This document shows, in pieces, positions 8,236-16,706 of a DNA stretch of 64,000 bases. The DNA is taken from the NCBI RefSeq assembly GCF_009600885.1, contig NZ_VCLA01000157.1, forward strand, positions 87,760-151,759. The letters are read 5' to 3'. This DNA is from Streptomyces jumonjinensis (GTDB lineage Bacteria; Actinomycetota; Actinomycetes; Streptomycetales; Streptomycetaceae). A program made the translations under genes and the position numbers. The number at the start of each line of letters is the position of its first letter. The first letter of the stretch is position 1. The notes beneath the pieces were generated by a model, which saw nothing but the letters and a program-made list of their open reading frames with translations, was not told the origin of the DNA and searched no databases.

Positions 8236-9345
8236 ATGACCCAGAGGGAGAGCGCTTTACCCGAGCCGTCGACGAGGCCACCGCAGCCGGATCAGATCGA
8301 GACTCCCGCCGAGTTCACCGCGGCGCTGCGCGCGTTGCGGACCTGGTCCGGACTGACCTACCGGCAGCTTGAGAGCAAAGCCGGCGCGCATGCCGACACC
8401 CTTCCGGCCAGCACGATGGCGACCACGCTCGGCCGCGTCCCCCTGCCTCGCGAACGGTTCGTCGACGACTTCGCCCGTGCCTGCGGCCTCGGCGAGGAGG
8501 AGATACACCAGTGGCTCCTGGCCCGCCGCCGCATAGCCGGCGGCGAGCCAGCGCCCACCCGTGACGAGGGCGGCGGCGAGGCCGGCGATGAGCGTGATTG
8601 TCCCGTCGGCGGCGCGTCGGCCCCGGCGCACGCCCCTCGGTGGTGGTGCCGCGCGCTCGTCATGACCGGCACTGCGGGCATCGGGGCCGTCGGCGCCCTC
8701 GGGGTCGCCAGCCTGGTTCACGGCGCGTCGTCACCGGCCGACCCGCCCACGATGCCGGTGACCGGGCTGCGCATGCTGGCCGTGGGGAGCTGGGCACAGA
8801 TCCACCCCGCACGCACACCCGAACTGTGCGTGACCGAGGGCAGCGATCGCACCGGCCGCTACGAGACCGCCGTCGCCGCCCAACGACCCTGCACCCAGGC
8901 CCGGCTGCCGCAGGTGTTCCTCGAACCGGTGGGCCGGGACCTTGTGCAGATCCAGTGGCACCACCCGAAATACGGCATCGGCTGCCTGACAGCCCTGCAG
9001 AAGGGCCCGGGCCGGGGCCTGCTGGAGCCCCGCGACGACTGCGCCGACACCGACCGGGCCCAGCAGTTCCGCGTCGAGCCCTTTGGCACGCCTGCCGCCG
9101 CCCATTTCCGTCTCCGCGCGGTCAGCACCGGCGAGTGTCTGAGCCTGCGCGACCAGGACACCGTGATCGGAGCGGAAGTCGTTCAGGGCCGTTGCTCCGG
9201 CGCCGCCGACCAGGACTTCCTCCTCGAACTGATCCCGCCCCCGTCGGCCGATCCCCTGGATGCCACCAGCACGTCGCCGGAACCCGAGAAAAGGGGACCG
9301 GCTCAGCCTGACGCTTTCCGCCAGGCACCGCTCAGGCTGTCATGA
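8236..9345 (+). CDS. Membrane-anchored XRE-type HTH protein with ricin-like C-terminus
   Basis: The 369-residue protein is taken from the ATG at 8236. Residues 15-85 form a helix-turn-helix unit (LRTWSGLTYRQLESKAG and FVDDFARACGLGEEEIHQWL), followed by a Pro/Gly/Ala linker and one transmembrane helix around residues 140-165 (GTAGIGAVGALGVASLV). The C-terminal 180 residues resemble a ricin-type beta-trefoil (FRLRAVSTGECLSLRDQD and VVQGRCSGAADQDFLLE). This layout is common in Streptomyces for proteins thought to couple envelope sensing to transcription. The adjacent divergent wall-binding protein is the likely target (inference). Confidence 0.8.
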   Translation: MTQRESALPEPSTRPPQPDQIETPAEFTAALRALRTWSGLTYRQLESKAGAHADTLPASTMATTLGRVPLPRERFVDDFARACGLGEEEIHQWLLARRRIAGGEPAPTRDEGGGEAGDERDCPVGGASAPAHAPRWWCRALVMTGTAGIGAVGALGVASLVHGASSPADPPTMPVTGLRMLAVGSWAQIHPARTPELCVTEGSDRTGRYETAVAAQRPCTQARLPQVFLEPVGRDLVQIQWHHPKYGIGCLTALQKGPGRGLLEPRDDCADTDRAQQFRVEPFGTPAAAHFRLRAVSTGECLSLRDQDTVIGAEVVQGRCSGAADQDFLLELIPPPSADPLDATSTSPEPEKRGPAQPDAFRQAPLRLS

Positions 9346-9921
9346 GACCTCTGCCACAGCACCCATCTGGGGCTTATATCCCCTGTGTATGTTCGGCGGC
9401 ATATGTGCGACGGCATCCGATCCACCTCTCCGAATACCGCACACCCGAGTTGTCGCCCACGACACCGAGCTACCCCGCGCGCGCGGGGGTCGGGAGCATC
9501 CCCGCTCACGCTCCGCCGCTGCCGCACGGGCCGCATTGCGCCGGTCCTGCTCCTGCCGCCACACGAAGTCCTCCGCCTCGGCAGCGGCGTGCTCACGCAG
9601 CCGCTCCTCAAGGACGTGCCGGCGCTCGCCGTCGCCCAGGCCGGGCAGCTCCCGGTCGATGTCCGCGCCGATTCGCGCACGGCGGGCACGGCGGAGGTGG
9701 ATGACGTTGCCGCAGTTCTCGCAGTCCTCCCCGGTGTCCAGCCGGATCTCGTCGTCGCACTTGCGGTGCGAGCACGCGCGCCGCTGGGGCAGACCCCGCC
9801 GGGTCAACCACGGGAAGGGACGGTCGACCAGGGCCTCGCCACCGGTCTCCCCCAGGCGGTCGGCGAGCCGGTCAGCCAGCAGCCGCGGCGCACGGAGCTG
9901 GCTGAGCGGGGCGGAGCTCAT
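9340..9921 (-). pseudogene. Zinc-finger/coiled-coil protein with rearranged C-terminus
   Basis: The first 140 residues look genuine: RRGLPQRRACSHRKCDDEIR and DTGEDCENCGNVIHLRRARR form a four-cysteine zinc motif, followed by an Ala/Glu/Arg coiled coil (LREHAAAEAEDFVWRQEQDR). After AERERG (near 9507) the product turns into low-quality sequence encoded by the CRISPR-like repeat and DNA beyond it. The original 3' end was probably lost there. The ATG at 9921 overlaps the stop of the upstream gene (ATGA). The zinc-binding N-terminus may still be made; function unknown. Confidence 0.6.
9467..9494 (-). repeat. Second CRISPR-repeat-like sequence
   Basis: On the minus strand the sequence reads CCCGACCCCCGCGCGCGCGG then GGTAGCTC. 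It shares the terminal GGGGTAGCTCG and the GC palindrome with the copy at 7118-7145, in the same orientation. It lies exactly where the upstream coding sequence degenerates. No second repeat follows at a 60-62-base interval, so it is not an array. Confidence 0.4.
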
Positions 9922-10619
9922 GGCGTGAGCGGTTGTGCGGGTTGAGCGCTATCGAGCCGTTCGTCGAGTACGAGGGTGTGGCCCGGCTTGTCGGCCTTAC
10001 CTGGCTCAAGGCCTTTGAGCCAGGTCTCGAACCGCTGGTAGAGAGGGCCGCACGCGCTCCTGTTCGGGTCGGGGTCCAAGAACGCCAGGTAGTAGCTTTG
10101 TCCGTACGCGCTCTCCCAAAGCCGCTCAAGGATTGTCACGAGGTTGTCGCCGGAAACCTCCACCGTCTGCATACCGTTGTCCTGTTTGGTGATGCGCCCC
10201 GGAGTGAGGTTGGGATTCTTTCTGAAGGCCCCTTCTTTCGCTACCGGCCCGCCCTGGCCGGGCCCGTCTTGCGTGACGCTGGTGAGCCACTCAGGCGACC
10301 ATGTGCCAAAGGCCCTGCGGGCGATAAACGTCCAGGTGTCTTCATGGCAGGTCAACGAGACATAGGAGACGGTGGCTGCCTTCTTCATGACGCCAAAGTG
10401 CGCGCGATACAGAATGCTGGTGGTCTCCGCGTTCCGCGCTTCCTTCGCGGCCCGCTCCTGCTCCTGTTCCTGGCGCAGCCTTTCCTCTTCGGCCTGCTTC
10501 TGCCGCCGCCCTTCGCGGTCCTCTTCCCTCCAGCGCTTCTCCTGCTCCCACTTCTCGGCTGCGATAGCCCGCTTCTGCTCCTGGTTCGCCCGCCACTGCT
10601 CAGCCAGCGTCTTGAACAT
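9918..10619 (-). CDS. Coiled-coil protein with a C-terminal domain shared with the gene at 15108
   Basis: The ATG at 10619 follows GGGAGGATCTGG and gives 233 residues. Residues 1-75 are a highly charged coiled coil (EKWEQEKRWREEDREGRRQK). The C-terminal part contains VSYVSLTCHEDTWTFIARRA and ACGPLYQRFETWLKGLEPG. These match in order and spacing the region around AGLSCHRDVWEFVTAHAGRH and ATLYERIEESLTGL of the protein at 15108-16412. The family is not recognised. The stop overlaps the next gene, so the two are coupled. Confidence 0.7.
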   Translation of the reverse strand: MFKTLAEQWRANQEQKRAIAAEKWEQEKRWREEDREGRRQKQAEEERLRQEQEQERAAKEARNAETTSILYRAHFGVMKKAATVSYVSLTCHEDTWTFIARRAFGTWSPEWLTSVTQDGPGQGGPVAKEGAFRKNPNLTPGRITKQDNGMQTVEVSGDNLVTILERLWESAYGQSYYLAFLDPDPNRSACGPLYQRFETWLKGLEPGKADKPGHTLVLDERLDSAQPAQPLTP

Positions 10620-10816
10620 CCAGATCCTCCCGCTCGAAACCGAATCCTGATGATCCCGTGCCTGGCTGGACGGCCGGGCCGGATCCGCTGAATTACCTGG
10701 TCCGCATCTAGCCATTTTCGTCCGTCACCAGCATCTGCCGTCCGTTGACCAGACGGCGGACGGCGACCGGCACTCCGCCGCCGGCAGGCGGGCCTTGACC
10801 TCGAATCGCGGTGACC

Positions 10817-11321
10817 TCAGCGGCTCCGTCGCCGCCGAGCTGCGCGCAGCCACTCGTTGAACGCCCGCCGGTAGCGAGGGCCGGCCAGATCCGGGCCGGG
10901 CGCGCCGCCGTTCGGCGAGGGCTCCGGCCCATCCCCGGGGCGCCACAGCAGCCCGACGGCCGGGTAGGCCGGGACGGTGTCCGCCGCCGTGCCGTCCCAC
11001 TCCGCGACCGTGAACCCGGCCTGGGCGAGGCCCGGATCGTGCGTGGCGTCCAGCAGGGCCCAGCGTCCGTCGATCAGAACCTCGGCCGCGGAGTGGACGT
11101 CTTCGCGGGACCGGAGGAGCCGGACCTCCGGCGGCCGGTCGGGCAGGTGGTAGAGCTACCGCGCCGGACAGCCCAACTAGGTACGCGGACTTCGCCGGGC
11201 AGTCACCCCGGCCGACCGAGACGAGCTCGGCGGCAGCGTGCGCGCCGTCCGTCGCGTACGGGACTGCCTGTACCCGCTCGAACAGCCGCAGCCGGATACG
11301 CCTGGCCTCTTCGTCGCCCAC
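10817..11321 (-). pseudogene. Transglutaminase-like (cysteine protease-fold) gene with internal deletion
   Basis: From GTG 11321 the product reads GDEEARRIRLRLFERVQAVP and VGRGDCPAKSAYLVGL, with the catalytic-type cysteine of transglutaminase-like proteins. The frame is then lost. A different frame continues with LYHLPDRPPEVRLLRSREDV, then VHSAAEVLIDGRWALLDATH followed by DP, which carries the expected His and Asp, and ends at 10817. The shift lies near 11150-11165, where about a dozen residues and the frame are missing. The start sits just downstream of the broken RelE-like gene, suggesting a former operon. Confidence 0.7.
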
Positions 11322-11323
11322 GT

Positions 11324-11577
11324 TCAGGGCCAGCCGAGGAGCCAGACCACGCGGACTTCGACCTGGGCGTCGATGACGCGGTAGCCGATCGTGACCCCGG
11401 CGGAGGCCACGGCGAGTTTCCGCAGGGTGCCCGGCCCGGTGCCCTCCGGTGTGCCCACCGCGAGGGGGTTCGTGGACAGCGTCCCGCGCATCGCCTCGTG
11501 GACCGCGCGGCGCCGCTCCGGGGCAAGGCCAGCCAGGGCGCGCTGGGCCTGGGGGCGAGGACGACCTTGTACGTCAC
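11324..11577 (-). pseudogene. RelE/ParE-like toxin, frameshifted near the start
   Basis: GTG 11577 starts VTYKVVLAP, after which the intended frame requires one extra C in a C-run near 11550. The restored frame reads AQRALAGLAPERRRAVHEAM then LRKLAVASAGVTIGYRVIDA and QVEVRVVWLLGW, a RelE/ParE-type fold with terminal beta strands. The GTG overlaps the TGA of the upstream DUF6247-like gene, the usual antitoxin-then-toxin coupling. As sequenced the toxin is inactive, though a single-base sequencing error would give the same picture. Confidence 0.7.
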
Positions 11578-11954
11578 GCCGCCTCTCCCCCGTCGCGGCG
11601 CTCGTAGGTGTCGGGGTCGTACTCGCCCATGACGGCGTCGAGGAGGACGCCGTCGTCGATTCCGGCCTCGTCGTCGGCCACGGCCTGGACGATGTCCGGG
11701 TGGACCTTCGCCATCCACTCGACCCGGTACGCGCTGATCACGTCCCGCACCGCGCGCAGGGACTCCTCACCGTCCTGGTGGAACGGCGCGGCCTCCAACT
11801 CGGCGGCGAACGCCGCCAGCAGGTCGGGCCACGGGGCCAGGGCGGCCTTCAGCTCGCCGACGCTCTGGGGCCCCTCGTCCGCATCCAGCTGATACGGCGA
11901 GCGGGTCGGCGGATCCGCCCCAGCTGCCGGCGGCGGTACGCGGGTGTCACTCAT
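11574..11954 (-). CDS. DUF6247-like protein, putative antitoxin
   Basis: This 126-residue acidic protein starts at ATG 11954. It has a variable N-terminus, then helical sequence QSVGELKAALAPWPDLLAAF and LRAVRDVISAYRVEWMAKVH. In actinomycetes DUF6247-type proteins often lie directly before RelE/ParE toxins, and here its stop overlaps the toxin start. It probably neutralised the toxin and may autoregulate the operon. Family assignment is from pattern memory. Confidence 0.6.
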   Translation of the reverse strand: MSDTRVPPPAAGADPPTRSPYQLDADEGPQSVGELKAALAPWPDLLAAFAAELEAAPFHQDGEESLRAVRDVISAYRVEWMAKVHPDIVQAVADDEAGIDDGVLLDAVMGEYDPDTYERRDGGEAA

Positions 11955-12468
11955 CGGATTCCCTCTCCGGCTGACGGAAGCGGCACCCCTCAGTGTCGGG
12001 CCCGGGCCGCCCGGATCCTCCGGCCGTCACCCCATCGGACGACACACGGCCGCCCCGATGCCGCAGTGCCAGGAGGGGGTGACGTCGTGCGCGGGGGCCG
12101 GGCAGCTGGACCGCTCGCTCTACCGCCCAGACCGTACTCGAACCTGCCCGGCCTGGCCCCCCCGAGGGGGTGCGGGTAGACCGTGTCCGCCGGTGCGGCC
12201 CCCAGCCGTAGTGCCGTCAGGTTCAGCGGTTCCAGTCCGCTTTCCGGAGTCCTTCCTTGAGGATGGAGTTGTTCATCTGGCGCACGACGGTGAAGGGGCG
12301 GTCGGCCTGTTTGCCGTGGAGTTCGGCCTCTCGGTATCGACGGCCCGGATCGTCCGCGGCAGAACTGCACTCATACCGCGATCATTCCACGCTGAGACCA
12401 CGGTGACCCTCCAAGCCCCCAGACGGAGGCCCCCACCCCGCGCCCGCCCGTGCGCTGTCGCACATCAT
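11955..12468. other. Intergenic region without a supported gene
   Basis: Frames on both strands are open because of GC richness but show no convincing domain or ribosome site. The minus-strand sequence CAGGTTCGAGTACGG near 12140 resembles a tRNA T-arm, but no cloverleaf could be built around it. The stretch probably contains the promoter of the leftward antitoxin/toxin operon. Confidence 0.4.
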
Positions 12469-12510
12469 GGACCGGTTCCCCGGCCCTGTGGGGCGTTGGG
12501 GAACCGGTCC
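12469..12510 (-). terminator. Terminator hairpin of the serine protease gene
   Basis: A perfect 13-bp stem (GGACCGGTTCCCC with GGGGAACCGGTCC) around a 16-base loop lies 32 bases downstream of the protease stop codon, in the right place for a strong intrinsic terminator. Confidence 0.8.
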
Positions 12511-12541
12511 AGATGCAGGCAGAGAGGGGGGGCGGTCGACC

Positions 12542-13471
12542 TTAGAACACGCTAAGGCTGTACGCGCCCAGCGCACGAGTGATCGGTTCGTATATCGAGA
12601 AGCCGCCGCCCGATGAACCGCAACTCTGGGCGGTTGAGGAGGAGAGGACGCCGTACGCGGTGTTCCGGCTGAAGAGCGGACCGCCGCTATCGCCCGGGAG
12701 GCGGCAAGCGTCGGTCACGATCATGTTGGTGAATTGGTAGCCGCCAACCGACAGGCTCGTGTCGATCGACCGCACGGTGCCAGTACCGTAGCCGGTCGTC
12801 ATACCGGAGGTTTCGACACGTTGCCCGACATAGGGCGTACCGGAAGAAGTGATGTCGCGGTAGGAGCCGTTGTAGAGGTTGACGTTGCCGTCTGCGGTGG
12901 CGGACGGCAACGCGTGCTGGATGAGTCCGTAGTCGGCACCATTGATTCCGAGCATGGACACCCACATCGTGCCGAGGGGAACCTGGGCCCCGGTGTACCA
13001 GGTGGTTCCGTTGGATCCGCAGTGCCCGGCGGTGAGTCCGTAGAACGTATTGCCACGGCGCACGTTGAAGCCGAGGGAGCATATATTGCTTCCGGGCGGG
13101 CCGGATATGCGGTCGCCGCCAGAGGCCGCCAGAGAGAACTTACCCTCGATGCGCTTGATCTCCAGAAGGCCAGCTTGCGGGCCCGCGTATTTCTTGATCT
13201 TGGAGATTTCCTCGACGGATACGGTGGAGTCCACGGTGACGGAGACCTTGCCCGATGCCTTGTTGATGTACCAGGCGACACCGCTGACGCCGGAGTCACC
13301 TACTGCGTTGTCCGCCTTGGCGAGCTGTGCTGCTCTGCCGGTGGATTTCGTGTCGACTGCACTGGCGGGGGATGTGACCAGTGCCGAGGCAGTGAGTAAG
13401 CCAGCCACCAACAAGGCCAACTTTGCACGCCTCACGGGGGTTGAGGCCGTGAGATATTTTTTGATCTTCAC
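12542..13471 (-). CDS. Secreted chymotrypsin-like (S1, streptogrisin-type) serine protease
   Basis: The 309-residue preproprotein starts at GTG 13471 after GGAGAATGC. It has a basic signal peptide (residues 1-38, ending SPASA). The propeptide spans about 39-121. The mature domain begins near ISGPPGSNICSLGFNVRRG, like SGPA/SGPB/alpha-lytic enzymes. The catalytic triad is H150 (LTAGHCG), D180 (GADYGLI) and S262 (LPGDSGGPLF). C131-C151 and C256-C284 are the likely disulfides. It is an extracellular endopeptidase activated by propeptide removal. It stands alone with its own terminator, with lower-GC DNA upstream that suits a regulated promoter. Confidence 0.92.
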   Translation of the reverse strand: MKIKKYLTASTPVRRAKLALLVAGLLTASALVTSPASAVDTKSTGRAAQLAKADNAVGDSGVSGVAWYINKASGKVSVTVDSTVSVEEISKIKKYAGPQAGLLEIKRIEGKFSLAASGGDRISGPPGSNICSLGFNVRRGNTFYGLTAGHCGSNGTTWYTGAQVPLGTMWVSMLGINGADYGLIQHALPSATADGNVNLYNGSYRDITSSGTPYVGQRVETSGMTTGYGTGTVRSIDTSLSVGGYQFTNMIVTDACRLPGDSGGPLFSRNTAYGVLSSSTAQSCGSSGGGFSIYEPITRALGAYSLSVF

Positions 13472-13929
13472 GCATTCTCCAGAAGCGTCGGGGATGGAGT
13501 AGGAATCCTGTCTTTGCTTGCCCCCTGCGGCTAGTTGTGCTTCCAGCCCGCACGATCCTCAACCCAGGGAGAGACACCGCATGACTCGATTACGACCTTG
13601 CTCATGCCCCGGGAGCGTGGTGGCCATCGAACCCCGCGACACCCTGTCGACTACCGCCGGAATAGGCGGCTTAGCTCGCGGAACGAGTACCGGACAGAAG
13701 AAATGGAAGAGGGGTTCACCTACCCGCGAGAAGCCGCCTCTGCAGTCGGACTCTCACCTCAGGGCGCATATAGGGGCCTACGCCTGTCTAAAAGCAATAA
13801 TCCCTCCGACATCTCAAGTGAGGGATATCACCCGGTATTCCACACGTTGAGGAACATGTCATATGTCTGATTCCGACACCCAGCAGCACGCGCCATCGGC
13901 ATGTGCACTCGGAAAGGAACGACGCCTTG
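13472..13929. other. Upstream region of the protease; no supported gene
   Basis: This stretch is less GC-rich than its surroundings, especially 13780-13870 (CTAAAAGCAATAATCCC). It probably carries the protease promoter. An open frame on the plus strand (13535-13870) has atypical codon usage, no ribosome site and no recognisable domain. Confidence 0.4.
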
Positions 13930-14115
13930 ACCACTGCGCTGGGCGCAAGACCGGTCGAACGCAGCTGCTCCCGATGGCACTGCTCTCGGTGCCAGGGAAG
14001 GCGGGCGTGCACGTGCCGCCCAGGCCTGCCGCTCGGCCGCCGCGATGGCCGGGTCCGAGGCAGCGGCGCGGCCTGGCGGTGGGCTTCGAGGGCGCGGCAG
14101 TAGCCGTGCGGCGGG
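13930..14115 (-). pseudogene. Fragment of a DUF721 (DciA-like) C-terminal region
   Basis: On the minus strand, YCRALEAHRQAA and, one frame away, SDPAIAAAERQ match in order and spacing the intact DUF721 protein at 25549-26328 (YHRALTAHQTA and PDPAIAAADHDQ). Distance between the motifs is preserved within two codons but the frame is not. This is a decayed remnant of a second or third paralogue, lying downstream of another broken copy. Confidence 0.5.
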
Positions 14116-14235
14116 GTCCGCCGCTGACATCCGCGCCACTCTTCCCGCTGAGCGCCGTGCAAAGCTCGACGCGGCACTCGCCGAGCTGGACATCGCTGGC
14201 ACCTCGGTCGCTGCTCACAGTAACGGTGTCCGCGT

Positions 14236-14911
14236 CATCACGACGTCGGCTCATGCCACCTCACCGGCTGCCTGCCGAGGGTGAGGTGTCGAAAAAACGG
14301 TCGCCCCGGCTCGTTCGGCACGGGCCCGGCGCAGGCGGCCTCGGTCACTGCGGCCTGGCGGTGCCGCTGGATGCGGGCCTGCTCGATCGGGGCCGGCGCA
14401 TCGTCCGGGACGACGTCGGGCTCGGGGAACGCCCCGGCGCTCCACCGGAACGACGGGCGCGGCCAGCTGCGGAGCCGGGTCGGCGGACGCCGGGCCGGGG
14501 CTGGCCTTCAGGGGCGCGGGTGCCAGGACGCGCAGGGCGCGGACGTCCGCGTTCGGCACCCGCTCGTTGGCCGCCGCGATCAGCTTCGGCGCGCTCCAGC
14601 GCAGCTTCGTGCCGCAGGCCGGGGCTTCGGGGACGACGTCCAGGCGGCCGGTGTCCGCGTCGAACGCCACACCTCGGGCCCGCCCGGTGAGCTCGGGCAC
14701 GGCCGTGGCGAGGATGGTGTCGAACCGGGCGAGGACGCTTCCGCCGGCGGCTGGGGCGACCATGCCGCGCTCGGTCATCATCGTCCCGATCGCGGTGCCC
14801 AGTCCCAGCGGCTCGCGCCCGTCCCGCCGTACGACGGTGGTGGTGCGCCGCTTCCCGGGCCGCGACCAGGGCCTGGCGGGCGAGGTCGACGCCGCTCAGC
14901 TCGGTGGTCAT
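14236..14911 (-). pseudogene. DUF721 (DciA-like) replication-associated gene, two frameshifts
   Basis: The ATG at 14911 starts MTTELSGVDLARQALVAARE, matching the start of the intact homologue at 25549-26328 (GADLARQALAAYK). After an apparent extra base near 14855 the frame shifts to KRRTTTVVRRDGREPLGLGT, then FDADTGRLDVVPEAPACGTK and ANERVPNADVRALRVLAP, the DUF721 core. A second shift near 14430 leads to PEPDVVPDDAPAPIEQARIQ. DciA-type proteins act with the replicative helicase, which fits the DnaB remnant nearby. Both shifts lie at G/C runs, so sequencing error is possible. Confidence 0.7.
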
Positions 14912-15107
14912 GCGATCACCGCCCGTCGCGCCTCGCAGTACGGAGGAGCGGGTGCAGGATGCGCACGAAGGCCGGATTCGACTCTCCCCGTGACCAAATG
15001 CCGTTGTTCTGGGATGAGTTGAGGTGATCCGGCTGCAAGGGAGAAGGCCGTCCGGCAGCATACGCAGCGAACTCGATCAATTACCTAAAGCGATCAGAGG
15101 GGGAGCG

Positions 15108-16412
15108 ATGGTACGCCGGTCGGACACGGACCTCGCGGGCACGTTGTCGATCCTGCACAACGCCGTCCTGCACACGGGCACGGACCTGCGGGACGCACTC
15201 GACAAGAGCGTGGCGAAGCTGGAGGCGAACGGACAGGCCGCCCACGAGCAGACGACCAAGACGGTGGTCGAAGAGCTCAGCCGCATGCGCACCGACTTCC
15301 GCGACGTCCGGAACCGGTTGACCGCCAGCGGGGAGACGCGGAGCAGCGAGGTTCACAACGTCGTCACCAGCCTGCGAACCGAGCTGCGGGAGGTGCGCGT
15401 CGTGCTCGCCGATCTCGCCCCGGCACCTGTCCCGGGCCTTGATGAGGGGGCCAGGGCTGAGCCCGCTGCCGTCGGTGCCGCGGAGGCGCCGGTCACCACC
15501 GTCACTGGGCACGACGCGCTGGTGGAGAAGGCCGCACCGGCCGGGATCCCGGCCGGTAGCGCCGGCGAGTACGGGCTCCTGCCCGGTCCGGTGCCGGCGG
15601 TCGACGCGGTCCGCGACACCCTCCGCGAGGTCCTCGCCGAGGTCCTCGCCCCCATGCTGTCCCCGTTCACCGACCAGGACAGGCACGGCAGGGACCGGGC
15701 CGGGGAGCGCGACGACGCACTGGAGCGGCTGCGCGAGACGGCCGGGGAGATCAAGGGCGAGCTGAGCTCCGCCCTGGAGGAGGCCCGGGTGGAACTCGCG
15801 GGCCTGCGGCAGGAGGTCGCGGGCCTGCGCACCGTCGTGGAGGAGCTGCAGCCCCAGCCCTCCGTCAGCAGCGAGCCCGCAGACGCCGAGCGGTCCGCGC
15901 CCACGGACGCCGAGCGGGACCAGGCCGAGGCTCACAGCCGCCTTCTGCGTCGAGCGGCCCAGGTCTCCTCCGCCGGCCTGTCGTGCCACCGCGACGTTTG
16001 GGAGTTCGTCACCGCCCACGCCGGACGGCACCCGCACTTCCGGGTACCCCCGCAAGTCACCGGCGAGGAAGACGAGCGGATCCGCGCCGCCCTGTCCGGC
16101 CGGTCCCTGATCGCGCTGCTGATCAGCCTGCACTCCATCGTGCACACCGCCGACGACGGGAACGGCGACCAGGAGCTCGCCGCCACCCTCTACGAACGCA
16201 TCGAAGAGAGCCTGACCGGCCTCACATCCAGCGGAGAACCGGTCTCCATCACCCTCGACGACCGCGCCCCCGCCCAGGACACCCCCGCCCCCGCCGCTGC
16301 GCCCGGCGCCGCCTCCGGCGACGAGCCCGAGGACACCGGTCCGCCCGCCCCCGGAGAACAGGACCCGCAGCCCGGCGAGGACGCGGACCCGCCCGACCAC
16401 AAGGGGAGTTGA
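15108..16412 (+). CDS. Coiled-coil protein with SCHRDVW domain
   Basis: The ATG at 15108 follows GGGGGAG and gives 434 residues; upstream starts lack a ribosome site. Residues 1-110 are helical (LHNAVLHTGTDLRDALDKSV), 185-270 form a coiled coil (LEEARVELAGLRQEVAGLRT), and residues 295-395 hold the domain shared with the protein at 9918-10619 (AGLSCHRDVWEFVTAHAGRH). The last 50 residues are Pro/Asp-rich and disordered. No enzymatic motif. The filament-like N-terminus suggests a structural or DNA-organising role, which is inference. A zinc-ribbon frame starts 44 bases downstream. Confidence 0.75.
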   Translation: MVRRSDTDLAGTLSILHNAVLHTGTDLRDALDKSVAKLEANGQAAHEQTTKTVVEELSRMRTDFRDVRNRLTASGETRSSEVHNVVTSLRTELREVRVVLADLAPAPVPGLDEGARAEPAAVGAAEAPVTTVTGHDALVEKAAPAGIPAGSAGEYGLLPGPVPAVDAVRDTLREVLAEVLAPMLSPFTDQDRHGRDRAGERDDALERLRETAGEIKGELSSALEEARVELAGLRQEVAGLRTVVEELQPQPSVSSEPADAERSAPTDAERDQAEAHSRLLRRAAQVSSAGLSCHRDVWEFVTAHAGRHPHFRVPPQVTGEEDERIRAALSGRSLIALLISLHSIVHTADDGNGDQELAATLYERIEESLTGLTSSGEPVSITLDDRAPAQDTPAPAAAPGAASGDEPEDTGPPAPGEQDPQPGEDADPPDHKGS

Positions 16413-16455
16413 TACGGAAACGGGAGACGTTCGCCGCGCGGTCCGGGGGTGTCAG

Positions 16456-16620
16456 GTGCATTTCGAGTTCGAATGCTGGGACTGTGAGGCGGACTGCACG
16501 GTCTGGGGGAAACCGACCGGGTTCTGGCGCGAGTTGTACACGCTCCCAGACGACTGGGAGTGCTGAAACTGCGGCGCTGTCAACACCACCCCGGACCCTC
16601 CGTGGACACCAGCCGAGTGA
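16456..16620 (+). pseudogene. Small zinc-ribbon protein interrupted by an in-frame TGA
   Basis: From GTG 16456 the frame reads VHFEFECWDCEADCTVWGKP then GFWRELYTLPDDWEC, meets TGA at 16564-16566, and continues in the same frame as NCGAVNTTPDPPWTPAE to a TGA at 16618-16620. Reading the internal TGA as Trp restores ECWNCG and completes a two-CxxC zinc ribbon (FECWDC, WECWNC) of about 54 residues. The simplest reading is a TGG-to-TGA nonsense mutation. Termination after 36 residues removes the second metal-binding knuckle. Confidence 0.6.
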
Positions 16621-16636
16621 CACCGGAACCCGTGGA

Positions 16637-16672
16637 AGAGCCCCCCGGACTGGCAAGGGCCCGGGGGGCTCT
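16637..16672. terminator. Strong hairpin between convergent genes
   Basis: A 12-bp perfect stem (AGAGCCCCCCGG with CCGGGGGGCTCT, 12-base loop) lies between the zinc-ribbon frame ending at 16620 and the convergent gene ending at 16707. It is well placed to terminate both. Confidence 0.8.
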
Positions 16673-16706
16673 GCCACGCCCCTGCGGAACCCGGGCAGGG
16701 CCGGTG

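Noticed and set aside
12100..12280. tRNA-like T-arm (CAGGTTCGAGTACGG) on the minus strand
   Set aside because: No acceptor stem, anticodon arm or D-arm could be formed around it.
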